Shown piece by piece: positions 25,242-34,289 of a DNA stretch of 64,000 nt (positions within the stretch are counted from its first letter, which is position 1; the number at the start of each line of letters is the position of its first letter). Under the pieces are notes generated by a model. The model was given only the letters and a program-made list of their open reading frames with translations. It searched no databases and was not told the origin of the DNA. Position numbers and translations under genes: made by a program. Origin of the DNA: Bacillota bacterium (GTDB lineage: Bacteria > Bacillota > Clostridia > Lachnospirales > Lachnospiraceae); contig JAEWIZ010000034.1 of the NCBI GenBank assembly GCA_023386815.1, forward strand, positions 62,001 to 126,000. The letters run 5' to 3'.

Positions 25242-26022
25242 TACAACCTTACGGGATGGCGAGCAGTGCCCTGGAATTGCTCTTCGGGCAGAAGATAAGG
25301 TGAAAATTGCAAAATTTTTGGACGAAATCGGGGTATATGAGATTGAAGCAGGTACCCCTGTGCTTAGTGAGGAAGAGGAGGAGAGTATCCGAAGAATTAT
25401 CGGAAATAAAAAGAATGCAAAAATCTCCGTATGGAGCAGAATGGATCTTTTGGATGTTAAAAAATCAATTGTCTGTAAACCGGATATCATTCATATTGGG
25501 ACTCCTGTATCCTATGTCCAGATCTATAGCAAGTTAAAGAAAAACAAAAGCTGGGTAATTAAGAATGTATTAGAGTGTGTGTATGCTGCAAAAAGTCAGG
25601 AGGTAGATGTGACCGTGGGTCTTGAGGACGCCTCCCGATCGGATTTGGGATTTATTTTAAGTCTGACCAAGGAACTGCAAAAAAATGGTGTTGATGTCAT
25701 TCGGGTAGCAGATACGGTGGGCACTCTAACCCCCTCCAAAACCAAGGAATTAATCGAGACCATCCGAGCGAATACGGATATGAGAATCGAGCTTCATGTT
25801 CATAATGACCTAGGAATGGCAGTTGCAAACTCTATTATCGGTGCTAAGGCAGGGGCGGATTTTATTGATTGCACCCTGTTCGGGATAGGAGAAAGAACAG
25901 GGAATTGTAATTTCTACGAGTTCATTCATGCCTGCGAATCGGTTTTTCATTTTGCCATGAGCAAAAAACAGGTCAAATACGTAGAACAAATGGTATATCA
26001 GGAACTAGAACGTGCTATGTAG
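25216..26022 (+). CDS. nifV-alpha: homocitrate synthase alpha subunit (catalytic)
   Basis: 268 residues forming just the catalytic TIM barrel of NifV; condenses acetyl-CoA with 2-oxoglutarate to homocitrate. Substrate and metal residues are intact: DTTLRDGEQ at residues 9-17 and ELHVHND with His194 and His196, followed by GADFIDCTLFGIGERTGN. It lacks the C-terminal domain that the omega subunit provides. It overlaps the omega gene by 26 bases with AGGAGG inside that gene, so balanced production through coupling is likely. Probable last gene of the nif operon. Confidence 0.92.
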   Translation: MKEMKHIIDTTLRDGEQCPGIALRAEDKVKIAKFLDEIGVYEIEAGTPVLSEEEEESIRRIIGNKKNAKISVWSRMDLLDVKKSIVCKPDIIHIGTPVSYVQIYSKLKKNKSWVIKNVLECVYAAKSQEVDVTVGLEDASRSDLGFILSLTKELQKNGVDVIRVADTVGTLTPSKTKELIETIRANTDMRIELHVHNDLGMAVANSIIGAKAGADFIDCTLFGIGERTGNCNFYEFIHACESVFHFAMSKKQVKYVEQMVYQELERAM

Positions 26023-26105
26023 TGATATCCTGTCCTATTGAAGAATATTCTCCATTTCTATCGCATATAGTGTGACAAGGAATCCTTAAAAAGGGAGGTA
26101 TCTGA

Positions 26106-26786
26106 ATGCTGGGAAATCAGATTACTGTTAGGGAGAAGGTACTGAAACAGGACTTATATTATAAAAATACAATGATTATGAAATACACCATTAAATATCC
26201 GCAATTCATATCAGAAGCATATCCGCAGGTTGTAAATAAACTGAACGCACTTTATCGAACAAAGGCGGTAATGTATGAGCGCTCCAACATTATGAACCTA
26301 TATCAGATGGCTATGGTTGAGTACGAGTATTCAGTTGCAAACAACTATCCAATCCACGTTTTTGAAGCATATGTAGACTTTACGGTTACCTATAATCATA
26401 ACTGTATCGTAAGCTTGTATTTTGACCAATATGAATATGCAGGAGGAGCGCATGGCTTGACAGTACGTAATTCGGATACTTGGGATTTCTCCAGAAGTAA
26501 GAAGCTGGATCTTGCAGACTTGTTTCCCAATCGTCCCAAATATCGGGAATATATGATCCAGTATATTAATCGTGAGATAGAAAAAAGTATGGCGCAGGAT
26601 AGCTTTATGTATTTTGAAAATTATACCGCACTTGTAAATGAAAATTTTAAGGTAAACAATTTTTATTTAGAAGATGATGGGGTGGTGATCTATTTCCAAC
26701 AATACGATATTGCTCCCTACGCCTCTGGTATTCCAACCTTTTTTATTCCCAGCAGTGAAAGTGGAATGTGTCTACCAAGATGTTAG
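26106..26786 (+). CDS. DUF3298 (RsiV-like) domain protein
   Basis: 226 residues. The C-terminal half has the DUF3298 pattern seen in RsiV/PdaC-type proteins: YEYAGGAHG followed by a W-x-F turn and the end YDIAPYASGIPTFFIP. The N-terminal part reads like the paired DUF4163 segment. There is no signal peptide or membrane helix, whereas RsiV proteins are membrane anchored and bind lysozyme outside the cell, so the same function cannot be assumed. AAAGGGAGG precedes the ATG. It follows the nif genes by 83 bases and could be on the same transcript. It ends one base from a convergent small gene. Confidence 0.8.
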   Translation: MLGNQITVREKVLKQDLYYKNTMIMKYTIKYPQFISEAYPQVVNKLNALYRTKAVMYERSNIMNLYQMAMVEYEYSVANNYPIHVFEAYVDFTVTYNHNCIVSLYFDQYEYAGGAHGLTVRNSDTWDFSRSKKLDLADLFPNRPKYREYMIQYINREIEKSMAQDSFMYFENYTALVNENFKVNNFYLEDDGVVIYFQQYDIAPYASGIPTFFIPSSESGMCLPRC

Positions 26787-26787
26787 T

Positions 26788-26991
26788 TTATTCTCCACCT
26801 GGGCCGCTCCGTGCAGGTCGTTTATCAGGAAATTGTGCACTCAGATCCTTCATTGATCCGTTTCCGCTTTTGCTAGAACCACTGGAATCATTTTTACTAC
26901 TAGATGAGGTAGTGTTTTTACTACTATTCGAGGTAGTATTTTTGCTGCTATTCGAAGCTTTACTTTTCGAATTATTCTTGTTCTTAGCCAT
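26788..26991 (-). CDS. small Ser/Asn/Lys-rich protein (67 aa)
   Basis: 67 residues, almost entirely Ser, Asn, Lys and Thr in the first 45, with repeated units of the form SSKNTT and SSKND, ending in KDLSAQFPDKRPARSGPGGE. It has no membrane segment. A very good ribosome site (GAAAGGAGATTATT) precedes the ATG. Its composition resembles small acid-soluble or spore-associated disordered proteins, but no family is recognised. It is tail-to-tail with the DUF3298 gene, one base apart. Confidence 0.65.
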   Translation of the reverse strand: MAKNKNNSKSKASNSSKNTTSNSSKNTTSSSSKNDSSGSSKSGNGSMKDLSAQFPDKRPARSGPGGE

Positions 26992-27070
26992 AATAATCTC
27001 CTTTCAAATTTAGAGTCACAATTATTATTTCTAACAAAACCAGAACTATACATATAAAGTAAAAATAAAT

Positions 27071-27120
27071 AAAAAGACTATGAACTTCATTTACGAAAAG
27101 GTGAAGTTCATAGTCTTTTT
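27071..27120. terminator. bidirectional terminator, 19-bp perfect stem
   Basis: AAAAAGACTATGAACTTCA pairs base-for-base with its complement at 27102-27120, with poly-T on either side. It can end the PrsA-like transcript arriving from the right and any rightward transcript. Confidence 0.85.
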
Positions 27121-27168
27121 GAAACCTATATAAAAATTCAGTGGTCAAAGCCTTACATACACTATATC

Positions 27169-27282
27169 GATGAATATGGGGAATATAAATCCAGATGGCG
27201 CAGACCGGCATCTTGGGATTGCCTTAGGAAATCCCTGGATGGTAAGGCAAGTCCAGATGGATTTATGTTCCCCATATTCATC
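27169..27282. repeat. 114-bp cloverleaf-like imperfect palindrome
   Basis: GATGAATATGGGGAA (27169) pairs with TTCCCCATATTCATC (27268), and after one mismatch the pairing continues through ATAAATCCA/TGGATTTAT. Inside are TTGCCTTA/TAAGGCAA, the competing GGGATT/AATCCC, and CCAGATG/CATCTTGG. It lies 36 bases downstream of the PrsA-like gene (which reads leftward) in a 327-base gap holding no gene. A MITE, a large terminator-associated structure or a small RNA are all possible. Confidence 0.6.
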
Positions 27283-27318
27283 TTCAAAGTCTATATACTT
27301 TTACACCCAAATCGCTGA

Positions 27319-28425
27319 TTAATCAATCGTGATATTACCCATTTTCATTGATGCCAAGGCATTTTCGTTGGTACTGTATTCATGATTCTCTTTGATCGTA
27401 TTATAGAAATCATCAAACTGTTTATTTTCTTCGGTAGAGATCTGACTTTTAACTTCATTATCATATGCCTCAGAGGAATTGTTATTTACCATTCTCACAA
27501 CGTAATATCCGTCCTCAGCTTCATAGATCTCGCTTACATCACCGTTATTCATTGCCATCATCATTTTTTCCATATCCTCAGAGTAAGTAGTACCACTCTC
27601 CAGGAAATTGGTATCAGCATAAGTAACATCTTCTTCAGATTCAGGAAGCAGCTTGGACCAATCTTCTGTAGTTTTAGCTGTTTCATAGTATGATTTTAAC
27701 TTATCATAAGCAGCAGCCTTTTCTTCGTCAGAAACTGCCGCGGTCTTGCCATCCTCATCCGTTGTATTTGTTGAGATGAATAAGGTTTCAATATCGTATT
27801 GTCTGTAATCATCATAATTAACACCAGCCTTAATAGCGGCATCATCAATATCAAAGGAATCAATCTTGTCTTGACGATAACGGGAAACTAAGGTAGTCTT
27901 CTCAAGTGCAGCAGTCAAAGAGCTTTTCGTGAATTTATTCTTTGTCTTTTCGCTGGAGGAAAGAGTATTTGTTAATAAGGAATCAACCTGAGTGCTAATG
28001 CTGGTTTTTTCTTCATCTGTTAAAGTGAGACCTGCTGCAACGGCTTCCTTATAAAGAATTTCGTTATAGATGCTATTGTCAACAGCTTCTGCCTTAGCCA
28101 TATCACGAACGGTTTCTCCGGATTCCTCATCAAATACCATATCCCAATATGAGCCGCTTCCGCCAAACATCTGATCGTAGTAATCATATTGAGATTCTAC
28201 AGCGTAGAAATAATAAGCTACATCACTCATTTTATATTTTTCTCCATCAACAGTAAGGATGGTCTTTTCATATAACTGATCAAATAACATAGCTCCAATC
28301 ATAATAACAACAAGGACACCAAAAGCAATAATCCATGGTTTGGATATCTTGCTTAAGGGCTTTTGTTCAATCAGCCTGTCCTTTTTTTTCTCTTTTTTCG
28401 TCTTTAATTTTTTTGAATTGTTCAC
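27319..28425 (-). CDS. membrane-anchored PrsA/SurA-like foldase
   Basis: 368-residue extracytoplasmic protein with a very basic N-terminus and one membrane helix at residues about 30-50 (PWIIAFGVLVVIMIGAMLF). The middle resembles the SurA N-terminal chaperone region and the region from about 215 to 330 resembles a parvulin-type prolyl isomerase domain (DIETLFIST, then GDVSEIYEAEDGYYVVRMV). There is no lipobox, unlike Bacillus PrsA. Likely helps fold secreted proteins. It starts with GTG, with GGAGG nine bases upstream. Monocistronic, divergent from moxR. Confidence 0.82.
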   Translation of the reverse strand: MNNSKKLKTKKEKKKDRLIEQKPLSKISKPWIIAFGVLVVIMIGAMLFDQLYEKTILTVDGEKYKMSDVAYYFYAVESQYDYYDQMFGGSGSYWDMVFDEESGETVRDMAKAEAVDNSIYNEILYKEAVAAGLTLTDEEKTSISTQVDSLLTNTLSSSEKTKNKFTKSSLTAALEKTTLVSRYRQDKIDSFDIDDAAIKAGVNYDDYRQYDIETLFISTNTTDEDGKTAAVSDEEKAAAYDKLKSYYETAKTTEDWSKLLPESEEDVTYADTNFLESGTTYSEDMEKMMMAMNNGDVSEIYEAEDGYYVVRMVNNNSSEAYDNEVKSQISTEENKQFDDFYNTIKENHEYSTNENALASMKMGNITID

Positions 28426-28557
28426 CTTTTGCTACCTCCATAGTATTCTCATAAGTTCAATTTTATCAATTTTAAAGGATAAGTCAATATAAATCAATTC
28501 AGTTCACAGAATTATCGTTAAATTCATTAACTTAAAAATTTTTTAATATAGATTTAA

Positions 28558-28585
28558 TTGAATAATTCCTCTGCTATGATATAAT
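28558..28585 (+). promoter_or_regulatory. promoter of the moxR operon
   Basis: TTGAAT and a perfect TATAAT with 16-base spacing and an extended TG at 28577. Confidence 0.7.
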
Positions 28586-28621
28586 GAACAATAACTTACA
28601 AAGATAGGAAGTGTATGACAT

Positions 28622-29572
28622 ATGGTGCCATTTCATGAGAAGACCATTCATATCATGGATGAAGTAGAAAAAGTAGTTATCGGTAAGAGAGTCATTATAG
28701 AAAAAGTACTTACAGCTATCTTAGCAAAGGGACATATCCTGCTGGAAGACAATCCGGGAGTGGGGAAGACCACCCTTGCAGTAGCATTTTCAAAAGCAAT
28801 GGCACTGGATCACCGTCGATTGCAGTTTACTCCGGATGTTTTACCGACGGATGTCGTAGGTTTTCACCTATTAAGTAAAGATGGGGAAAGCTATCAATAT
28901 AAACCGGGAGCTATTATTTGCAATCTTTTTTTGGCGGATGAAATTAATCGAACCTCTTCCAAAACCCAATCAGCCTTGTTGGAAGTTATGGAGGAAGGAA
29001 AGGTGACAGTAGATGGTATACCGAGAGATGTGCCCAAACCCTTTGTGGTAATGGCAACCCAGAATCCCATCGGTTCTGTTGGTACACAGATGCTGCCAGA
29101 ATCCCAATTAGATCGTTTCATGGTAAAGCTTTCTATGGGCTATCCAGATCGAAAGAGTGAGATTGGAATATTGAAGGAACGTCATAGTGCCAATCCTATG
29201 GACTATGTAAAGCGTGTTGTGGAAAAAGAGGAAATCCTTAAAATGCAAAGCATGGTGGAAGAAGTCTTTGTCCATGATTCTATTTACGATTATATTACGA
29301 ATTTAGTACAACATACAAGAGAGAACCCTTTGATTGAGTTGGGTGTAAGTCCCAGGGGATCCCTGGCAATCATGAATATGGTGAAGGCAACAGCTTTTTT
29401 AAATAACAGGGATTATGTAATACCTTCTGATATCCAGGCCATTTTCAAGGATGTTGCTGCACATCGGATGATTCTAAAGTCAAAGGCCAGAATTAATAAT
29501 GTAACCGTGGACAACCTTCTGGAAGATATTTTGCGGGCTGTCAAGGCTCCGCGAATTACCTCCAAGGCTTGA
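28622..29572 (+). CDS. MoxR family AAA+ ATPase
   Basis: 316-residue AAA+ chaperone-like ATPase. Walker A DNPGVGKTT near residue 42, Walker B LFLADEINRTSSKTQSALLE, sensor 1 ATQNP, and the C-terminal lid. MoxR proteins with DUF58 and transglutaminase partners are a conserved trio, probably remodelling envelope or other protein complexes, though the exact substrate is not known. First gene of a three-gene operon; the ATG follows AGGAAG with rather long spacing. Confidence 0.93.
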   Translation: MVPFHEKTIHIMDEVEKVVIGKRVIIEKVLTAILAKGHILLEDNPGVGKTTLAVAFSKAMALDHRRLQFTPDVLPTDVVGFHLLSKDGESYQYKPGAIICNLFLADEINRTSSKTQSALLEVMEEGKVTVDGIPRDVPKPFVVMATQNPIGSVGTQMLPESQLDRFMVKLSMGYPDRKSEIGILKERHSANPMDYVKRVVEKEEILKMQSMVEEVFVHDSIYDYITNLVQHTRENPLIELGVSPRGSLAIMNMVKATAFLNNRDYVIPSDIQAIFKDVAAHRMILKSKARINNVTVDNLLEDILRAVKAPRITSKA

Positions 29573-29624
29573 TCGAAGCGATAGCGTCAAGATAGCATCA
29601 ATTTAGAAAGACAGGGATTTGGGA

Positions 29625-30842
29625 ATGCTACGTAACCAATTGAAATATCTACTACTATTAGTGGTAGTAGGATTATTGGCGATTCTTTATAATACTTATT
29701 ATATGGGAATATTATTTTTGGCAGTGCTGGGAATGCCTTTTTTCATGCTGCTTCTTCTATTCTATGCTTATACGAATGTACGTGCGGAGCTTGTTTCCTC
29801 GACGCATATCGTAAATCGTAATGAGCCGATACCCATTACGGTGCAGTTAAATAATCGCTCTATTTTTCCTATCACAAATATTAAGATTTATCTTACTTAT
29901 CAAAATTCATACTCCAAAAGAAAATATAAAACAGAATATATGGTATCTCTGGATGCAAGGACGAATACACAGGTTACAGTATCGCTTAAATCGGAGCACG
30001 CAGGTAATCTGATCATTAGCATGAGGGGCATCCGTATTTACGATTACTTAAGGCTTTTCTCTTTAAGAAAAAGAAATCCGGGTGAAATAAAAGCTGCAGT
30101 CCTTCCAAATTATTATGAGTTACTGGAATTGAAATTCTCTGGGGGCTGCTCTAATCATATCGATAGTGATACCTATTCATTAACAAAAAGCGGTGATGAT
30201 CCCTCTGAGATTTTTGCAATCAGAGAGTACCGGGAGGGGGATCGGCTTCAACGTATTCATTGGAAGCTGAGCAGAAAACAAGATCAGCTTATGATTAAAG
30301 AGTTTAGTGAACCGATTAGCTGCTCTATTTTGTTACTGGTTGACTTATATACACGAAAAAGTAAGGATTTGCTCCCTTTCGCTGATGCTATCCTGGAATG
30401 TGCACTTTCACTATCCTATACCTTGATACTCCAAAAGAAGATACATTATCTCGCTTGGTATGATGCTGAGCATAGAAGCTGTAGACGGATTAGAATAACC
30501 CAGGAGCAGGAATTATTTGAAGCAATCGATGCATTATTACAGGCTAAATTTTATAGAGAATTGGAAGATGTTCTTATGAATTACTCTGCGGAGTTTTCTA
30601 AGGATCAATATACGGAGCTTTTCTATCTGACAGGAGAAATTGAAGCGGTTAATCCAGGTTCTTTATCCCTACTGCGATCTCAGGAACGCCGGCTCATGTA
30701 CATTTATGACGATGAGGAACAGGAGGAGGTACTTGAGAAATCTGTAAACTTGCAGGATTATGTTGATGGAAAGAATTTCGAATTTTGGCCGGTGGATCTA
30801 AACAATACAAAGAGGGATATAGAAGAATTATCGGCGGGTTAG
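29625..30842 (+). CDS. DUF58 domain membrane protein (MoxR partner)
   Basis: 405 residues. Two adjacent N-terminal helices (residues about 8-50), a beta-rich segment, then the DUF58 core with the signature EIFAIREYREGDRLQRIHWK and a von Willebrand A-like fold downstream (SCSILLLVDLYTRKS). A TTG at 29619 is in frame; the ATG at 29625 is preferred, with AGGGA upstream. Always linked to MoxR ATPases, and 52 bases downstream of one here. Function unknown beyond this association. Confidence 0.9.
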   Translation: MLRNQLKYLLLLVVVGLLAILYNTYYMGILFLAVLGMPFFMLLLLFYAYTNVRAELVSSTHIVNRNEPIPITVQLNNRSIFPITNIKIYLTYQNSYSKRKYKTEYMVSLDARTNTQVTVSLKSEHAGNLIISMRGIRIYDYLRLFSLRKRNPGEIKAAVLPNYYELLELKFSGGCSNHIDSDTYSLTKSGDDPSEIFAIREYREGDRLQRIHWKLSRKQDQLMIKEFSEPISCSILLLVDLYTRKSKDLLPFADAILECALSLSYTLILQKKIHYLAWYDAEHRSCRRIRITQEQELFEAIDALLQAKFYRELEDVLMNYSAEFSKDQYTELFYLTGEIEAVNPGSLSLLRSQERRLMYIYDDEEQEEVLEKSVNLQDYVDGKNFEFWPVDLNNTKRDIEELSAG

Positions 30843-30858
30843 AAATGGTGGTGAAGGA

Positions 30859-33498
30859 ATGAGAAAAGAACGACGAGACGGATTGGTCATAAATAATAGA
30901 GTTATCATCACAGAAGATAAAAAGAAGAGTAGCATGATTCAGATTTTTCAAGCGGTTGCAGTTTTGATTGGATGTTTTGCGTTTCGCAGTTCATTTATGG
31001 AAGCAGTACCGTTAACGGAGCGTACCTTTGATATCATTTTTCTGGAGTTACTCTGGGCGGCCTGCGTATTTGCTCTTTGCCTTTGGAGAAAGTATGATAA
31101 AAGCAAGCTTCTAATTGGTGGCCTTTGCTATCTGGCATTTCTGACTTGGCAGTTGAAGTCTCTAAAGAATGGATTTTATCAACTTGAAAACATCATTTTA
31201 AAACGAGTTGATGATTACTATGGCTACCTTAGTACACAATTTATGGTTGATTATTCTACGGTGGAAAGGGATAGCTTTCTGCTAATGGTAATGATCTTGA
31301 TTCCGGTCGTAGCCTTGCTGACAATTGCTATTGTCAGAAATCGATTTGTTGTATGGGCAAGTATTTTGCTGCTGCTGCCGGTAGCTGCAACATTTTTATT
31401 TGGTCTCGTGCCATCACCGACACACCTAATATCTTATATAATCATCACACTATATCTAAGCTGCGCTGGTAATATCGGTCACTATGCTATGGAGCGAAGG
31501 CAGAGAACCTTATTACATAGGATTAATAGCAAAGCAGCAGCTTGGTTAGGGATAATAGCTATTCTGCTTTTTTTCATTATGAGGTTATTTTTAACGCAGG
31601 AAGAATATGATGGTATTATAGAAATAAATAGAACGAAAGCGAAAATACAATCAGCTTTATTTGATTTTTCCTGGGAGGATTTTGTAAGCATTGCTACCTC
31701 CTTTGATTTTACCATGGATGGGGCTGCGGGCGGAATTAATGGCGGTAAGCTCGGTGGGGTTGATCGGGTAGAGTTTGATAACTCAGAGCAACTAGAGATA
31801 TCCACTAATTATGCGGGAATCAAGGATGGAGTATATCTGAAGGGGTATGTAGGTAGTGTTTACACAGGACATCGATGGATTGGTCACTCAAAAGCTTCTG
31901 ATAAGCTTTATGATGAGTTAGCTTCAAATTGGTATATGGATCCCTTTTTAATGGTAAATGATGAATTTAGACTTATTGGTGCACTAACGAAATCAGCATA
32001 TCCTAATCGTGAATCAGCAGATGGGACGATGGCTACCGATTATTACACCTCTAAAATGTACGTCAAATATAAAGCAGCAAATCGTAAGTATCTGTATGTT
32101 CCATACTATCCAGAATATAATGGAATGACAAACATCAGTAATGTACAGGATATGTACAGTACCTTAGGGGGTAGAGGTAAGAACTACTCTATTTACTATT
32201 ACCATTATCAATCAAGAGCAAAGGAATTGTTGATTGATCAAGACGGCAGTAGTGAGAGTCTTCATCCGAATCAACTGCGGGTAATGCAAGGTGGTTACAC
32301 GAAAGAGCTGGAAGAAAAATATCGCCAATTTGTATATCAGGTATATACCCAGCTACCAGAAGAGGGTGTGGAGAAGTTAACCAGCGATTTTGGCCCCCTG
32401 AGGTTGGATAAAGAATATGATAGCGTATTCGAGAAGATTACCTATGTCAGGGATTATCTAAAGGATAACGTTGAGTATAGTCTTGAGCCGGGAAAAACAC
32501 CTTGGAATAAGGACTTTGTAGAATATTTCTTATATGAGAATAAGAAGGGGTATTGTGCACATTTTGCATCAGCAGCGACGCTGATGCTAAGAGCTATGGG
32601 TGTACCTGCTAGGTATGTGGAGGGGTATGCAGTCAGCGCTAAGGATGTTACGAAAAATATGGTAACCTCAGAACAGGCCTATAGTTACTCCGGGCAAAAT
32701 GGTGAGACACAGAATACCTCGGATGAATTTGCAGTGTCTTTTTCAAATGGTATAGAAGCAAGCTTTTCTCCCGGGAATGATGTGATTTTAATCGATGATA
32801 GCGAGAACGTGACGGTATCCGTAAAAGATTATAGTGCTCATTCCTGGGTGGAGGTTTATATGGAGGGCTGCGGCTGGATTCCAATCGACTTTACCCCAGG
32901 CTCTGACATGGGAATATCAGCTGCTTCAAACATCGGTAAACAGGCCAGTGAGGACAAAGCAGTAACACCTACTCCTAAGGCTGCAACCCCAACGCCAAGG
33001 CTGGAAAATAATACACAAAAGGAAGATGAAAAGCTCGACCAAACAGCTAAGGAAGGACAAAAGAAGAATAATATGGATGTAAAATGGATTGTATCAATTG
33101 TTGTGATAATCTGGATATTAGGTACAGGTATTGGATTTATCTCAATAAGGTTTATAAGTCGGATCTTAAGAAGACGAACAAAGGATCCGAATACAAAAGC
33201 AATTCTTGTTTATGAACAGATCGAATGCATACTGAAAGCAGGAAAGGCAACTGGAGGTGATCGAAATACGCTTCTGGAAGACAATACAGCTTATGTGAAG
33301 GAGCATTGCCCTTATCTGAAGGGAGATGAATTTGAGATCGTTATGGAGATTGTAAGGAGAGCAAGGTTTGGAAAGGTGACCATAACTTTGGAAGAGTTGC
33401 AACAAGTGAATGACTTTTACCTGGATTTGAAGAAAAAAGTATGGGAAGATCTGTCGATTTTTAAGAAGATGTATTTGAAATTAACACTATTCCTGTGA
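30859..33498 (+). CDS. TgpA-like membrane transglutaminase-fold protein
   Basis: 879 residues. About five to six N-terminal helices (residues 25-260), an extracytoplasmic region, the transglutaminase-like core, then a linker with the repeat TPTPKAATPTPR, a helix near residue 740 and a C-terminal cytoplasmic domain. The catalytic triad appears intact: Cys in KKGYCAHFASA (about 565), His in AHSWVEVY (about 661) and Asp in PIDFTPG (about 676). This family may act as a cysteine peptidase or crosslinker on envelope proteins. Third gene of the MoxR-DUF58 set, starting 16 bases after the DUF58 stop. Confidence 0.9.
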   Translation: MRKERRDGLVINNRVIITEDKKKSSMIQIFQAVAVLIGCFAFRSSFMEAVPLTERTFDIIFLELLWAACVFALCLWRKYDKSKLLIGGLCYLAFLTWQLKSLKNGFYQLENIILKRVDDYYGYLSTQFMVDYSTVERDSFLLMVMILIPVVALLTIAIVRNRFVVWASILLLLPVAATFLFGLVPSPTHLISYIIITLYLSCAGNIGHYAMERRQRTLLHRINSKAAAWLGIIAILLFFIMRLFLTQEEYDGIIEINRTKAKIQSALFDFSWEDFVSIATSFDFTMDGAAGGINGGKLGGVDRVEFDNSEQLEISTNYAGIKDGVYLKGYVGSVYTGHRWIGHSKASDKLYDELASNWYMDPFLMVNDEFRLIGALTKSAYPNRESADGTMATDYYTSKMYVKYKAANRKYLYVPYYPEYNGMTNISNVQDMYSTLGGRGKNYSIYYYHYQSRAKELLIDQDGSSESLHPNQLRVMQGGYTKELEEKYRQFVYQVYTQLPEEGVEKLTSDFGPLRLDKEYDSVFEKITYVRDYLKDNVEYSLEPGKTPWNKDFVEYFLYENKKGYCAHFASAATLMLRAMGVPARYVEGYAVSAKDVTKNMVTSEQAYSYSGQNGETQNTSDEFAVSFSNGIEASFSPGNDVILIDDSENVTVSVKDYSAHSWVEVYMEGCGWIPIDFTPGSDMGISAASNIGKQASEDKAVTPTPKAATPTPRLENNTQKEDEKLDQTAKEGQKKNNMDVKWIVSIVVIIWILGTGIGFISIRFISRILRRRTKDPNTKAILVYEQIECILKAGKATGGDRNTLLEDNTAYVKEHCPYLKGDEFEIVMEIVRRARFGKVTITLEELQQVNDFYLDLKKKVWEDLSIFKKMYLKLTLFL

Positions 33499-33529
33499 AT
33501 TATCTGAAAAAACAGCTATGGTTGAAGGA

Positions 33530-33587
33530 AAATTTATGGTATACTTAAAGTGCATCAGGGCAGGAAAGATATACCAAAAGTTTTCCG
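33530..33587. other. interrupted inverted repeat upstream of the kinase-like gene
   Basis: GGAAAA...GGTATA (from 33528) is mirrored by TATACC...TTTTCC (to 33586). The left arm contains TGGTATACT, which fits an extended -10 promoter, so the repeat may be an operator for the following two-gene operon. Confidence 0.3.
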
Positions 33588-33656
33588 GCTCCTGAAAAGA
33601 AGTTAAAAAATGATTTAATTGGTATCAATTTTATAATATAGTGTGAGGTGGCAGAA

Positions 33657-34289
33657 ATGAAGAAAGTGATTACAATCAGTAGACAATATGGCAGTGGCGG
33701 AAGAGAAATTGGTGCGAAATTAGCACAGAAATTAGGTGTTCCGTTTTATGATGATGAACTGATAGCTAGGGCAGCAAAGGAAAGCGGCTTTGCGGAAGCT
33801 GCTTTTGATAATGTAGAGAAGAGAGCAACCAATAGCTTTTTATATTCCATTGCCATGGGTATGAATGCATATGGTAATCAGGACATTGGGTTTACGCATC
33901 TTTCTCTGGATGATCAGCTATATCTGGCGCAATCCAACATTATACGGAAGGTTGCTCAGGAAGGACCCTGTGTGATCGTTGGCCGCTGTGCAGATTATAT
34001 TTTGCGTGATCAGGAGGATGTAGTAAATATTTTTATCTGGGCTGGTATGGAAGCTCGCAAGGAAAGAGTCATCCGCTTATATAACGTGGTTAAGAATAAA
34101 GCGGAGGATGAACTACTAAAGGCAGATAAAAGACGAGCAAATTACTATAATTATCATGCCAATGAGAAATGGGGCAAAGCTGAAAATTACCATTTGTCTC
34201 TGCGCAGTGATTCTATTGGCATTGATCATGCGGTGGAGGCCATCATACATTATTTAGAAAGCGCAGAAGGAGGAGTTGCAAGAATCTAA
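33657..34289 (+). CDS. cytidylate kinase-like family protein
   Basis: 210 residues of the cytidylate_kin2 type: a P-loop-like start MKKVITISRQYGSGGREIG, then LAQKLGVPFYDDELI and VIVGRCADYILRD. The glycine-rich loop is QYGSGGREI rather than a full GxxGxGKS/T, as usual in this subgroup whose real substrate is not established. The ATG is placed six bases after GAGGTG; a GTG within that motif is also in frame. Its stop codon overlaps the next start by one base, implying translational coupling with the transporter gene. Confidence 0.88.
   Translation: MKKVITISRQYGSGGREIGAKLAQKLGVPFYDDELIARAAKESGFAEAAFDNVEKRATNSFLYSIAMGMNAYGNQDIGFTHLSLDDQLYLAQSNIIRKVAQEGPCVIVGRCADYILRDQEDVVNIFIWAGMEARKERVIRLYNVVKNKAEDELLKADKRRANYYNYHANEKWGKAENYHLSLRSDSIGIDHAVEAIIHYLESAEGGVARI

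Noticed and set aside
26768..27013. Plus-strand Leu/Phe-rich reading frame
   Set aside because: It is the complement of the small Ser/Asn/Lys-rich gene, which has an excellent ribosome site on the minus strand.
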